From positions 87,592 through 151,591 of the forward strand of contig NZ_JABJWY010000033.1 in the NCBI RefSeq assembly GCF_013167215.1: a stretch of 64,000 nucleotides of DNA. Direction: 5' to 3'. This document shows, piece after piece, positions 33,876-43,533 of the stretch. How positions within the stretch are numbered: position 1 is the first letter of the stretch; each line of letters begins with the position of its first letter. The translations under genes were made by a program, and so were the position numbers. The notes below the pieces were generated by a model that made no database searches, was not told the DNA's origin, and saw only the letters and a list, made by a program, of their open reading frames with translations. The DNA comes from Sphingobacterium prati. Lineage in GTDB: Bacteria > Bacteroidota > Bacteroidia > Sphingobacteriales > Sphingobacteriaceae.

Positions 33876-36800
33876 TTAAAATCCCATATTTAACCCAAAA
33901 GTCCATGATTGTGTACGCGGATAAAAACCACGCGCATCCACACCTGTCTCAAAGCCGATGTCTCTAATTTCCGGATCCAATCCCTTGTAGCCTGTAATTG
34001 TCATCAAGTTACGTCCGCTCACATAGAGTCTGAGATTTCTCAAATAGGTATTTTTTGTTTTAAAATTATAGCCCAGTGTCAAATTATCCAGGCGTACAAA
34101 ATCACCACGTTCAATATAATAGCTTGAATACTGTGGTGCATCATTGAGCTGAGCATGACGGTCAAAGGTACTGTTATAGATATTATTAGGCAGGTAACTA
34201 CGGTTACCATAAAATACTTCGGGTAGATTGAGGATATCAAATGCAAATTTTCCTCTCAAAAGAACATTAAGATCAAACCCTTTATAACGGAAAGTCTGGG
34301 CTAATCCGAGGACATATTTTGGTACTCCATTTCCAATAACGCCCCAGTCTTCCTCCGTGATTTGGTTAGCTGGAACAATACGACCATCCGCTTTATAGTA
34401 CATCCATTTTCCATTTTCGTCAAACTGGGCAAAGCGTTTTCCATAAAAATTCCCAACAGCGCCGCCTTCCTCAACACGTATAGCTGGGCCCATAGCTCCA
34501 GGATTGGGGATATCCGCAAAATTAAGCCAGTTGGCTTTAAATACATCACTTGAAAGTTTGGTCAATCTGTTGAACTGGGAATTCGCTGTAAAATTCACCT
34601 GCCATTGAAAGTTATCTTTCTCGACAGGAATTGCCTGTATAGCGATCTCGACACCGTTATTTTTGATTGTGCCCACATTCGTATAAAGAGAGCTTCTGAC
34701 AAAAGGTGGCTGCTGCGCAGTATAGTTATACAATAGATCCTTTGTATTACGTGTATATACGTCGATGGACCCAGATATTCGCTGATTCAACATCGCATAA
34801 TCCAATCCAATATTCCATTCTTCCTTTCTTTCCCAGCGCAAATCAGGATTTGGGTTCCTTGCGGGCCCATAAGTCTGATAGTAAATGTTATCCTGGGGGT
34901 ATAGTCCACCAGTTGAGAGTGTTGTTAACGACTGATAATTGGGGATACCCTGATTTCCGGTCACACCAAATCCTGCACGAAGCTTTAAGCTGTTTACAAG
35001 GGCAATATCCTTCATAAATGATTCTTCACTAATCGCCCAACCAATGGAAGCTGCAGGAAAGTTTCCCCATTTATTGTTCGCCCCAAAACGTGACGATCCT
35101 TCACGACGCAAAATAAACTGCGCATAGTATTTATTGGCGAATGAATAATTCACACGGCCAAAAAAAGCAATTAATGTATTGTCATCTTTAAAGCTTCCCA
35201 GCCCCGGGCGGGGTAACAATGTATTCTGAATAGCACTACCAGCACCCAAATTCCAGTCCAGGAACCCATCTGTTGTAAACCCGTTGTTTGAAGCATCGAA
35301 AGATTCATAGGTACCATATTGATAACTGTAACCAGCGACAGCACTTACCGTTTGATTGTCTCCTATCTTCAAATTGTAATTGATCGTCGGTTCGAAAGTC
35401 TTTGTATGGCTCAATTCATTCTTCTTACTTGCATATCCCATGCCGTTCCAACTTGTCCCCACACGCTGATCCCAGTCTAACATTGATCTAAAGTTACGGT
35501 CATTCCAATTGTCACGCAGATAAGAAGCAAAGAAAGAAGCTGTTAAATTGTCCAGGATATGAGCTGTCAGGCGGGCATCACCAGAAAATGTCTGTTGATT
35601 ACGTTCACTTTCGCGCGTGGCGTAACGGGCAATCGGATTGTAATTCTCCTGCATTTCAAAAAACTTTCCATCGTCTTTTTTTACCGGAGCCGTAGGATTC
35701 CATTTGACAGCCTGTTCAAAATCGTTTCCGCCCAGTAGATTTGCCTGATTGAAGTTTGTAACCAAGTTCACCTGAAGGTCCAATTTCCCCTGCATGCCTT
35801 TTTGATTGAAATTCAATCTACCGCCGATCTGTTCTCTTCCGTTTTCCTTTGCAATTCCCTGAAAATTATTATAATACAGCGAGCCCCTGTAATTTGCTTT
35901 GTCTGAACCGCCTGACGCAGCGAGATTATGATAATGACTCAAATTCTGCTTGTTGATAAGCTCATTATACATATTGGTGGTTCCGCCCAGATCATTGGAT
36001 TTTCCAATAATCCCTTCAGCAATTTTCTGGCGAAAAGTTTCAGCAGACAGTACATCCGGTCTTTTAGTCACAAAATCACGTTGGATATAGCTATTATAGT
36101 TGAATGTTGGTTCACCAGCTTTACCTTTTTTGGTTGTAATCAATATAACACCTGCATTTCCCCGTGTACCGTAAATAGCCGCAGCAGAACCATCCTTTAA
36201 CACATCAAATGACTCGATATCATCCTGTTGCAGAAGATCCAGATTTCCTCCCGGGATTCCATCGATAACAATTAGTGGCGATGTTGTCCCTGTCAATGAC
36301 GTGATGCCACGCAATTGAATCGAGGCCCCCGAATTAGGGTTATTACCTTGATTTTTCGTGATATTAAGTCCTGCAACTTTTCCCTGAATTAATTCCAACG
36401 GCGAGCGTGCAGTACCGGGATTAAAGTCCTTCTCCTTGACAGATGTTACAGCAGAGGTAATTTCCTTCTTCTTCAGTTCACCATACCCTACCACGACAAC
36501 TTCTTCCAAAGCGCTAATTTCCTGTTCGAGGATAACCAATAAAGGGGCTTTGTCTACATTGACCTGTTTTGTTTTAAACCCGACGAAACTAAATACAAGC
36601 GATTTTGTTTCTGGACCTACTGTTATTTCAAACTTGCCCTGAGCATCAGTTGTCGTAGCATAGTTTTGATTTTCCAGAGCTATGACCGAAACTCCTGTTA
36701 ATCCTTTTCCAGAAGCATCGCTGACCGTTCCTTGCAGACGTCTAGACTGATTTTTATATATGTTGTCGAAAACCATAGGTTTTCTTTTTATAAAAACCGT

Positions 36801-37136
36801 TGATTCATTGATTTCATAAGTAATTGGTTGTCCCTCTATACATAGATCAAGTACTTGCTTAAGTGACGCATTTTCGAGGTTTATCGAAACCGGCTTGGTA
36901 TCCAGCAGTGTAGATTTTACATAGAGAAAGTCATATCCTGTTTTCTTTTGGATGTCAAACAGAACATCTTTGACAGATTTTCTGCTGACATGGATCGACA
37001 GTCGCTGCGCCCGAACAGCGGCCACTGACTGAAGCGAAAGCAGGAATGCGAAAAAAATCGTCAGTTTCATAGTTAGCCAAAAAGGATTTGTATACCGTCG
37101 ACGACAACGATAAAATATGTTTAAATTTTTATACAT
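33876..37136 (-). CDS. SusC/RagA TonB-dependent transporter with STN signalling domain (locus 1)
   Basis: A 1086-residue outer-membrane transporter. In order: export signal (TMKLTIFFAFLLSLQSVAAV, ending near RAQ), a secretin/TonB N-terminal (STN) domain (about 45-115) that contacts FecR, a carboxypeptidase-regulatory-like domain (GTVSDASGKGLTGVSVIA), a VVVVGYGELKKK TonB-box region, plug (QGKVAGLNI, IVIDGIPGG, DGSAAAIYGTRG) and barrel ending SWTFGLNMGF. The STN domain fits the adjacent FecR/ECF sigma pair: ligand binding would trigger transcription of this locus. The start at 37136 includes a basic leader common in this family; an internal Met 23 is an alternative. Confidence 0.95.
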   Translation of the reverse strand: MYKNLNIFYRCRRRYTNPFWLTMKLTIFFAFLLSLQSVAAVRAQRLSIHVSRKSVKDVLFDIQKKTGYDFLYVKSTLLDTKPVSINLENASLKQVLDLCIEGQPITYEINESTVFIKRKPMVFDNIYKNQSRRLQGTVSDASGKGLTGVSVIALENQNYATTTDAQGKFEITVGPETKSLVFSFVGFKTKQVNVDKAPLLVILEQEISALEEVVVVGYGELKKKEITSAVTSVKEKDFNPGTARSPLELIQGKVAGLNITKNQGNNPNSGASIQLRGITSLTGTTSPLIVIDGIPGGNLDLLQQDDIESFDVLKDGSAAAIYGTRGNAGVILITTKKGKAGEPTFNYNSYIQRDFVTKRPDVLSAETFRQKIAEGIIGKSNDLGGTTNMYNELINKQNLSHYHNLAASGGSDKANYRGSLYYNNFQGIAKENGREQIGGRLNFNQKGMQGKLDLQVNLVTNFNQANLLGGNDFEQAVKWNPTAPVKKDDGKFFEMQENYNPIARYATRESERNQQTFSGDARLTAHILDNLTASFFASYLRDNWNDRNFRSMLDWDQRVGTSWNGMGYASKKNELSHTKTFEPTINYNLKIGDNQTVSAVAGYSYQYGTYESFDASNNGFTTDGFLDWNLGAGSAIQNTLLPRPGLGSFKDDNTLIAFFGRVNYSFANKYYAQFILRREGSSRFGANNKWGNFPAASIGWAISEESFMKDIALVNSLKLRAGFGVTGNQGIPNYQSLTTLSTGGLYPQDNIYYQTYGPARNPNPDLRWERKEEWNIGLDYAMLNQRISGSIDVYTRNTKDLLYNYTAQQPPFVRSSLYTNVGTIKNNGVEIAIQAIPVEKDNFQWQVNFTANSQFNRLTKLSSDVFKANWLNFADIPNPGAMGPAIRVEEGGAVGNFYGKRFAQFDENGKWMYYKADGRIVPANQITEEDWGVIGNGVPKYVLGLAQTFRYKGFDLNVLLRGKFAFDILNLPEVFYGNRSYLPNNIYNSTFDRHAQLNDAPQYSSYYIERGDFVRLDNLTLGYNFKTKNTYLRNLRLYVSGRNLMTITGYKGLDPEIRDIGFETGVDARGFYPRTQSWTFGLNMGF

Positions 37137-37139
37137 TTG
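37132..37139 (+). promoter_or_regulatory. -7 box for a putative antisense RNA
   Basis: TACATTTG fits the Bacteroidota -7 consensus TAnnTTTG exactly on the plus strand, opposite the susC start. No good TTTG -33 box lies at the usual spacing upstream. Its meaning rests on the terminator 65 bp downstream in the same orientation. Confidence 0.4.
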
Positions 37140-37144
37140 ATAGC

Positions 37145-37236
37145 ATGTTGTTCTATTAATAATTTGCTTAAAAAGGTTTTATTTTTGAGAAACGACATTA
37201 TTAGCCAAGAACGGGTCCAGCGTTCTTGGTTTTTTT
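37145..37236 (+). ncRNA. Putative cis-antisense small RNA opposite the susC leader
   Basis: A plus-strand unit of about 90 nt is suggested by a TAnnTTTG box (37132-37139) and a strong plus-strand terminator (37205-37236) in the spacer between fecR and susC. It would be antisense to the susC 5' leader. In Bacteroides, utilization loci controlled by ECF sigma/anti-sigma pairs are known to carry such DonS-type repressor RNAs in the same place. Ends are estimates. Confidence 0.45.
37205..37236 (+). terminator. Plus-strand intrinsic terminator in the fecR-susC spacer
   Basis: CCAAGAACG (37205-37213) pairs with CGTTCTTGG (37221-37229), followed by seven T residues. No plus-strand protein gene precedes it, and on the minus strand, the coding direction here, the U-run is missing. 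Confidence 0.8.
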
Positions 37237-37271
37237 ATTTTGTTGGTTTCATCATGGTTAGGCTGGTACAT

Positions 37272-38441
37272 TTATTTCATGATGGTGACCCTCCTTTCTT
37301 TCATCTGATAGTTAAAGCTTCCCAGTTTTTGCAGGTTCTTCAAAAGCTGGTTCAGCGATTTGGTCCGTTTAAATGTTCCTGAGAAATGCTGATCCGGAAG
37401 ATCTTGAATAACAATATCCTCAATATCATACCAACGCTTCACAACTTTTAGAATGGAAGCTACAGATTGATCTTCGAAATAGAAAAAACCATCCATCCAT
37501 AGCGAAATAGCACTGGCGTCCACTGTTTTCTTACTGATTTCAGCTTGATTATCTTTTGCGACAGCCTGTTCACCGGGCTTAAGAAAAACACTGTTGTATG
37601 GATTAGAAAAATGAACCGATCCTTCGAGTAAAGTAGCTACGACTTCCTTATCATCAGGATAGGCAGTTACATTAAATGATGTCCCAAGCACTTTGATACG
37701 GGATTCCTTTACATGAACAAAGAATGGACGTTTGGTATCGTGGGCAACATCAAAGAAAGCCTCCCCTTCCAGCCTCACTTCTCTGCTCGACTGCGTGAAA
37801 ACCTGGGGATAGTATAAGGAAGATCCACTATTCAGTACCACCGAGCTACCATCGGCTAGTACAATACGACTAGTATGTCCTTTTGCGCTTCGAAAGGTCA
37901 AATACTGGGCTTTTTCGTCTTGTTTGTAGGAAGATATCGCTTGATAATATACTTCCCCCTGCTCGTCTTTCATTCTTTTGAGCCCTACTGCCGCTAGTTG
38001 ATCTTCAGCACCTTCTTTCAGTACAATTGTCTTTCCACTGGGTAAACTTAAGGAAGGTAGATCATCCTGCGCTAAATAAATATCATGTGCAGATGTTGTA
38101 CGAATAGCTTGTTGCTTCGATAAACTGGTTGTTGACCAATACCAGACTGTAGCGCCCGAAAGAATGATTAAAAGCACGGCAGCAGCTACCAGAGCTCGAA
38201 ACAAAGGCCGTTTGGAACCTTGATTCGTAATCTTTCGCCGAATATTGAGATAAACTTGATCTTGTCTATTTCGCCGCCAAGCTATATCAGTACGTCCGTC
38301 AATATCCATTCGGTCGATCACTTCCTGCTGAATCTCTGGTTCGAGATTCAGCAACAGATCATTTAACTCCTCTTGCTCCGATTCAGCAAGCTGATCCGTT
38401 ATGTGTTTTCTTAAAAGATATTCAAATCTCTTTATATCCAT
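37272..38441 (-). CDS. FecR family anti-sigma factor
   Basis: A 389-residue inner-membrane regulator. A cytoplasmic N-terminal region (about 1-75) would hold the sigma factor; one membrane helix (RALVAAAVLLIILSGATVWY, about 82-101) follows; the periplasmic part has a FecR domain (RSAKGHTSRIVLADGSSVVL, FFDVAHDTKRPFFVH, VLGTSFNVTAYPDDKEVVAT, LKPGEQAV) and a C-terminal DUF4974-like domain (FFYFEDQSVASILKVVKRWY, FSGTFKRTKSLNQLLKNL). It receives the signal from the STN domain of the SusC protein encoded next. It lies 47 bp downstream of the sigma gene. Confidence 0.95.
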   Translation of the reverse strand: MDIKRFEYLLRKHITDQLAESEQEELNDLLLNLEPEIQQEVIDRMDIDGRTDIAWRRNRQDQVYLNIRRKITNQGSKRPLFRALVAAAVLLIILSGATVWYWSTTSLSKQQAIRTTSAHDIYLAQDDLPSLSLPSGKTIVLKEGAEDQLAAVGLKRMKDEQGEVYYQAISSYKQDEKAQYLTFRSAKGHTSRIVLADGSSVVLNSGSSLYYPQVFTQSSREVRLEGEAFFDVAHDTKRPFFVHVKESRIKVLGTSFNVTAYPDDKEVVATLLEGSVHFSNPYNSVFLKPGEQAVAKDNQAEISKKTVDASAISLWMDGFFYFEDQSVASILKVVKRWYDIEDIVIQDLPDQHFSGTFKRTKSLNQLLKNLQKLGSFNYQMKERRVTIMK

Positions 38442-38488
38442 CTTTGCTTATGTTCCTTCTTTAAGAACACCAAATGGAAAGGGGAGGA

Positions 38489-39046
38489 CTAGTGAAAAAA
38501 TGAAAAAAATAAAATAAAGTGGTATCCATACTTTTGAAAGGCCTTTCTGAAAAATTTGAGCGACTGTACAATATGGTTTCGGACGGTATTCGGCGATATA
38601 TCCAGACGGTCAGCGATTTCTTTATATGATAGACCTTCTTCGCGACTCATCAGGTAGATTTGTTGCTGCTGTTTGGGCAACATTTTTACCACACTCTTTT
38701 CCAGACTGTCAATTTCCAGCGCATGTGTCGGAGAGTCGGCAGTTGAGCTATGCATGATCCTATCGGCCAAATCTGTATTTACCGACGCTAAAATCACGCT
38801 ATCACGCAATTTATTTAATGCCTGACGTTTGGTCATAACATACAACAAAGACCATATATTTCCCTTATCGTCAAGCGAGGATCTTACATTCCATAATTTA
38901 AAAAATACTTCTTGGACAATGTCTTCGGCATCAAACTGATTTTTTACGATACGAAATGCCAAACGATAGACTACTTGACCGTAGCAATCAAATAATTCTT
39001 TCAGCGCATGCTGCTCATTATTTTTTAATTCGTCGATGATGCTCAT
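38489..39046 (-). CDS. ECF RNA polymerase sigma-70 factor
   Basis: A 185-residue ECF sigma factor of the Bacteroidota FecI/SusC-linked group. Region 2 contains LFDCYGQVVYRLAFRIVKN and DAEDIVQEVFFKLW (residues about 18-53); region 4 is EKSVVKMLPKQQQQIYLMSR followed by GLSYKEIADRLDISPNTVRN (residues about 120-160). It should direct transcription of the susCD-GH92 genes when released by the FecR protein encoded downstream. The very C-terminus is hydrophobic and aromatic (FILFFSFFH), often seen in this group. Confidence 0.95.
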   Translation of the reverse strand: MSIIDELKNNEQHALKELFDCYGQVVYRLAFRIVKNQFDAEDIVQEVFFKLWNVRSSLDDKGNIWSLLYVMTKRQALNKLRDSVILASVNTDLADRIMHSSTADSPTHALEIDSLEKSVVKMLPKQQQQIYLMSREEGLSYKEIADRLDISPNTVRNHIVQSLKFFRKAFQKYGYHFILFFSFFH

Positions 39047-39541
39047 TTCGATTTAGCAAATCAGTAAGCTTATTTTACTTCAATACGGTAAACTTTCTGC
39101 TCTCAAAATTAGCCTAAACAAGGTTAACTTAGCATTAAGCTACTATTAATTCCATTGATTATTTGCGCTTACAAAGGTTAAATTGATTTTCTTCCAGTAA
39201 GAAAGCTCAAATTACTATTCTTATGTTAAAAGGAAATCAAATTTCCACTTCCTAGCATCATATTTGCAAATAAACTCTGCTTCCAATATTGAATATTAAG
39301 CAACAAACAAGTTCAAACTTTTTGAAATTTAAATATTTATTGCATAAATTAGATATGCCGGTTAAAGGAAAACCAACTTTTAGCTAAGCACCTCAATAAA
39401 TTAAGGTGCTTTATTTCAACATCATCATTGAATTTTAATAAGAATACTTTTCATAAAAATAGGTTAATATAAAAAAAGGTAACTCCCCTCACATCACTCG
39501 ATGATAGGGGAGTTTTTTATTCTTAAATCCATAAAAGTATA
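39047..39541. other. Intergenic region upstream of the sigma gene
   Basis: It must contain the sigma gene promoter on the minus strand; AACCTTTG on that strand (near 39173-39180) is one base off the TAnnTTTG -7 box. The other end holds the bidirectional terminator at 39461-39517. No coding potential was recognised. Confidence 0.5.
39461..39517. terminator. Bidirectional terminator, dispersed repeat family
   Basis: ACTCCCC (39482-39488) pairs with GGGGAGT (39507-39513), with CATC/GATG nested inside and T-runs on both outer sides. The preceding AGGTTAATATAAAAAAAGGTA closely matches the copy at 28531. On the minus strand it ends the phospholipase operon. Confidence 0.82.
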
Positions 39542-42028
39542 TTATCGTTTTAAGTGGGAATTAAGGCCCTGTACCATACCTCCCATCAATGGATCGGTAT
39601 AACTCGACTGCCCTGTTTCAATATGCCCTGCGTACCGCAGCTTTAACTGTGGATCTCCAGGACTGGTTACTTGGATATCATACCAGCCCTTACTTTTACT
39701 GCAATCCGCTTCAACCAGTTTGTCTGCCCCCTGTTTAAGTATTTGTGGCTTAAATGTACCATAGGAGCAATCGACCAACTGAAGATCTACCCTAGATGAC
39801 TGCACCTGAATACAAAGAACCGGATTTCCCGAAACAACTTTTGAGTAGACATCAACTTTTGGGATACCCGACTTTTTAGCTTCAATCGATCGGTAAAAGC
39901 CATTAGGGCCATGGAGAGCAAATGAGACTTGATCGCCTGCTATCTTATCCAATTGCCAATCGTACTGCAATTGGTCTCCATCCTGAACAGCAAAATTCCA
40001 AACTTTCCCTTTTTCATGTCCATCATAGGGAACATATGAGATGACAAAGTACGGAATGCCTGCACCAGGTTTAAAAGTATTCAACCTTCGATCTAGTTTC
40101 GTGCTGATAGAAAAAATAGCGTCTGTACTGGCCATCTTTACCTCTAGATCATACTGTAGCGCGCAGGCCTGCTTCCATCCCTGTTCCTGCATCTGTACAG
40201 TGCTATGATATTGGCCTGTTGCCCTAATCTCTGCTATCTTTTGGCTATCAATTTGTACAAAATCGGATGGCAGCTTTTTGTTCCGAGCAGAGAATATCCG
40301 TTCGACATATTCATTTCTGTCCACTGGAAGAACGTTGGTTTTAGACACTTTGTCTATCGGACGGAAAGCTGTTGTCAGATCGCCACACACCATCCTGCGC
40401 CACAGACTGATATTGTCTTCCCGGACAATCTTCCCAGTTTTTTTCTCTAAAAATTGTTCCAAAAATTGAAGACAAGATGTATGGTCGAAAACTTCCGAAT
40501 TGACCCATCCTCCCTTTGACCAAGGTGATGCAATAACCATGGGCACGCGATAGCCCAAACCAATAGGGCTTTCCAAGGACGCATTTTGATTGTTTGTACG
40601 CTTTCTCTCTTGCTCTTGGGTCACGTATTCGTCCGTGGTATCTATTCTGGAGACTGCCCCTTGGTCGCTATTTGAACTTAACGGTGGTACAAACGGAGAA
40701 ACATGGTCAAAATATCCATCGTTCTCATCATAGGTCAAGATAAATATTGTCTTCTTCCAGACTTCTGGGTCTTTGGTCAGAATATCCAATACCTCCGAAA
40801 CATACCATGCACCATACCATGGCGAACCCGGATGATCTGAAAACCGACAGGGAGCGACCAACCAGGATACAGTAGGTAATTTTCTCTCTTCGGCATCTTT
40901 TCTAAATTGATAGAAAATATCGCCCGCAGGGACCTCCACTTCTTGCTGTTTCCCTTCCTCCACATAAGTCATTTTATCTAATTTGTGGAAATTAGGGTCA
41001 TTTAGATTAGTTACAAAGGCATTGCGATGGATATCTTTTTCAAACTGCGATAGTTTATCAAAGTTGTCTGGCGAATATTGGATCACACCTTGTTGCAAAC
41101 GTGCCAGTTCGACTTTGGACTTCCTTAACAATTCTGCTTTTTGATCACTTTTTAGCTCCTTCTGCAGCTCCTTTATCCGCTCTTTCATCCACTGATAATG
41201 CGCAAGGTGATATCTTACCCCGTACTGCTTATGAAATTCAAGGTTGTTGTCTGTAAAATTGGCCAGCCAATCCTCTTCCTCACCTTCAAAGCCGACAGGT
41301 ATACTCAGCTCATTTTGGTACACCCGCCACGATATCCCGACTTCCTGTAGCCGTTCGGGATAAGTCTTCCAGCTAACGTCCTTGTAATTGATCTGTCCAT
41401 TATCCACATGGGCAACAGATTCGGGATTACGGGGCTGTTCGCGCACGGTGCCGGTCCAAAAATAAGAACGGTTGGCACTGGTTCCGGTTAATGAGGAACA
41501 AAAATGCTGGTCGCACACCGTAAAAGCATCTGCAAAGGCATAATAAAAAGGAATATCCGCACGATTATAATAGCCCATTGTCAGTGGCATATTTTTATAT
41601 TCATCATTCCCCGAGCTTTTTGCTTCCAACCAATTATCCATTTTTCCGTCATGGCGTGCAGCAACCATATCACGCCAGCCATGCGGCAGTGAGCCCATCC
41701 AAGTGGATTTGCTATTGACGATATCCAAATGGAAAGGTGCAAAATATGCACCTTCCTTATTTCCCTGAATCCATACTGGCAGACCGTTTGGCAATTTCAT
41801 GGCACGCGGATCATTAAATCCTCGTACTCCTTTCAATGTTCCAAAACAATGATCAAATGATCTGTTTTCCTGCATCAAAAAGACGATATGCTCAGCATCC
41901 AAAAATGTCGACCCTTTTGGAGCTTCGATAGCCAATGCTTTTTGGATGGACTCCGGTAACCAATTTATCGCAGCCGTACTCCCGGCAAGCATCGCTGCCT
42001 TTTTTAAAAACGTCCTTCTCGAATCCAT
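39542..42028 (-). CDS. Phosphocholine-specific phospholipase C (phosphoesterase family)
   Basis: An 828-residue enzyme if started at MDSRRTFLKK, where ATG overlaps the upstream stop as TAATG; a longer start at 42040 adds four residues. SRRTFLKKAAM is a twin-arginine signal. The phosphoesterase domain shows IVFLMQENRSFDHCFGTL, GTSANRSYFWTG, FILTYDENDGYFDHVSPF and RVPMVIASPWSKGGWV, as in bacterial PC-PLC/acid phosphatase AcpA relatives. Two C-terminal beta-domains (DUF756 type) fill the last ~200 residues. It cleaves phosphocholine lipids such as phosphatidylcholine or sphingomyelin after export. It is the last gene of a SusC-SusD-PLC operon. Confidence 0.92.
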   Translation of the reverse strand: MDSRRTFLKKAAMLAGSTAAINWLPESIQKALAIEAPKGSTFLDAEHIVFLMQENRSFDHCFGTLKGVRGFNDPRAMKLPNGLPVWIQGNKEGAYFAPFHLDIVNSKSTWMGSLPHGWRDMVAARHDGKMDNWLEAKSSGNDEYKNMPLTMGYYNRADIPFYYAFADAFTVCDQHFCSSLTGTSANRSYFWTGTVREQPRNPESVAHVDNGQINYKDVSWKTYPERLQEVGISWRVYQNELSIPVGFEGEEEDWLANFTDNNLEFHKQYGVRYHLAHYQWMKERIKELQKELKSDQKAELLRKSKVELARLQQGVIQYSPDNFDKLSQFEKDIHRNAFVTNLNDPNFHKLDKMTYVEEGKQQEVEVPAGDIFYQFRKDAEERKLPTVSWLVAPCRFSDHPGSPWYGAWYVSEVLDILTKDPEVWKKTIFILTYDENDGYFDHVSPFVPPLSSNSDQGAVSRIDTTDEYVTQEQERKRTNNQNASLESPIGLGYRVPMVIASPWSKGGWVNSEVFDHTSCLQFLEQFLEKKTGKIVREDNISLWRRMVCGDLTTAFRPIDKVSKTNVLPVDRNEYVERIFSARNKKLPSDFVQIDSQKIAEIRATGQYHSTVQMQEQGWKQACALQYDLEVKMASTDAIFSISTKLDRRLNTFKPGAGIPYFVISYVPYDGHEKGKVWNFAVQDGDQLQYDWQLDKIAGDQVSFALHGPNGFYRSIEAKKSGIPKVDVYSKVVSGNPVLCIQVQSSRVDLQLVDCSYGTFKPQILKQGADKLVEADCSKSKGWYDIQVTSPGDPQLKLRYAGHIETGQSSYTDPLMGGMVQGLNSHLKR

Positions 42029-43521
42029 TATTTTAGCCACCAGGTCTGTAAGTTAATATTATCATTTCCACCAAACTGTGATTTGATCGCATCGGAAACA
42101 TTGGCGGTATTGTTATTGTATTCATCTTGCGGATACATCCATCGATAGGCTGTCTTTACATTGGCCGCTTTGCGCAAAGTCGGATAGCCCGTGCGTAAGT
42201 GGTCAAAATAGGCCGTGTAGCCACCTTGATGAAATGATCGCAGGTATTTCTGCATCAGGATACGCTCCAATTTCTGTTCGTTTGAACTGACAGCATCGAG
42301 TTTTATCGTATTTTGCGCCAAGTATTGAGCGGCTTGACTCTCATTGGTATAGCTGCCTACATTCTTCGCATATTTTTCATAAAACTTGAACGATGCTTGC
42401 ACCCCTTTGGCATAAGTAGAATTTAGATCTCCTGTAATCCAGCCTTTCAGCATGGCTTCAGCCAAAATAAATTGCATTTCGGAACAACCCAATAATACCA
42501 AAGGCTCCGCAGTAGGATCCTGATAAAATCGTTCGTGGACTTTGGATAATTTACCTAATACAGCCTTGTCGTTGACCTGCGCATAAGGAACGATTGGATC
42601 TCCGCCTTCGTAAGCCGTAAAATCATTAATGGCTTTACCAGCTTCTTTCCCCAAGCGTGTCTGTGTAGCAACAACAAACAATCTAGGATCCTTTAGCTCC
42701 CGTAACCGTTGGATAAAGGTGGAGTCCATATACATTCCCGAGCCATAGCCACTGGAATTGAACTCAGGGTAGCGGTTGCCATCCTGATTCAGGAAAACCA
42801 ACTGTCCATCTTCGGCTCCGCTCACATCAGTAATCCTGGACTCGCTCGAATAGATCTTCGCGAATTCTGTCGCCAGGTTAAACGGAAGGTCAGCTGATTT
42901 CTTCGACAGGGTTAACAATACTTTTAAGCGAAAAGAATTGACCAACTTATTCCAGTTCGCACTATTTCCACCATAGATAATATCACCGTTTATGGTATTA
43001 TTATTTTTCTTCAATATCGCATTTGCTTCCTCCAGCTCTTTCAACACACCAACTAAAACATCTTTCTGTGTATCATATTTTGGTGTAAATACGCCCGCGT
43101 TTTCGCCTTTAGCAGCCTCTGAATAAGGAACATCGCCAAAAGTCAAGGTAAGATTATAGAAATAATAAGCACGGAAAAATTTAGCCAATGCCAGATAGTT
43201 TTCAGCACCTATTTTCTCTGCTTCTTCGGTCATCTTCGTAATATTCCGGAGAAAACCATATTGTTCGAAGCTGCCACGCTGCCAATTGTAAATCTGATTG
43301 GCATTCTCACCATCCGTCTGTACAATCATCTTCAAAGCATATAGTGGAGAGGTTCCTCGCCAAGTACGAAAAGCATCCCATTCGACTTTAGTCAGTAGTG
43401 CCTGTGGATGGGTTGTTGTTGCTTCATTCGGATTAATATTTACTTCGGTCAATTTCTGACAAGAAGTCATTACTGAAAGCGAAAACAATCCAAAAAATAG
43501 GTGTTTATTAAATATTTTCAT
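42028..43521 (-). CDS. SusD-like family 2 lipoprotein (locus 2)
   Basis: A 497-residue outer-membrane lipoprotein of the SusD-like_2 type. The signal MKIFNKHLFFGLFSLSVMTSC has a lipobox with Cys 21. Characteristic segments: VNINPNEATTTHPQALLTKV at the N-terminus, FFRAYYFYNLTLTFGDVPYS, and LGCSEMQFILAEAMLKGWI. It should cap the SusC channel encoded immediately upstream (12-bp gap) and bind the transported ligand. It overlaps the PLC gene at TAATG, so the three are co-translated. The absence of a glycoside hydrolase points to a non-glycan or lipid-derived ligand. Confidence 0.92.
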   Translation of the reverse strand: MKIFNKHLFFGLFSLSVMTSCQKLTEVNINPNEATTTHPQALLTKVEWDAFRTWRGTSPLYALKMIVQTDGENANQIYNWQRGSFEQYGFLRNITKMTEEAEKIGAENYLALAKFFRAYYFYNLTLTFGDVPYSEAAKGENAGVFTPKYDTQKDVLVGVLKELEEANAILKKNNNTINGDIIYGGNSANWNKLVNSFRLKVLLTLSKKSADLPFNLATEFAKIYSSESRITDVSGAEDGQLVFLNQDGNRYPEFNSSGYGSGMYMDSTFIQRLRELKDPRLFVVATQTRLGKEAGKAINDFTAYEGGDPIVPYAQVNDKAVLGKLSKVHERFYQDPTAEPLVLLGCSEMQFILAEAMLKGWITGDLNSTYAKGVQASFKFYEKYAKNVGSYTNESQAAQYLAQNTIKLDAVSSNEQKLERILMQKYLRSFHQGGYTAYFDHLRTGYPTLRKAANVKTAYRWMYPQDEYNNNTANVSDAIKSQFGGNDNINLQTWWLK

Positions 43522-43533
43522 CTTGCTATTTTG

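Noticed and set aside
37205..37236. Terminator between fecR and susC in the coding direction
   Set aside because: The U-run exists only on the plus strand; on the minus strand the hairpin is preceded, not followed, by the A/T run.
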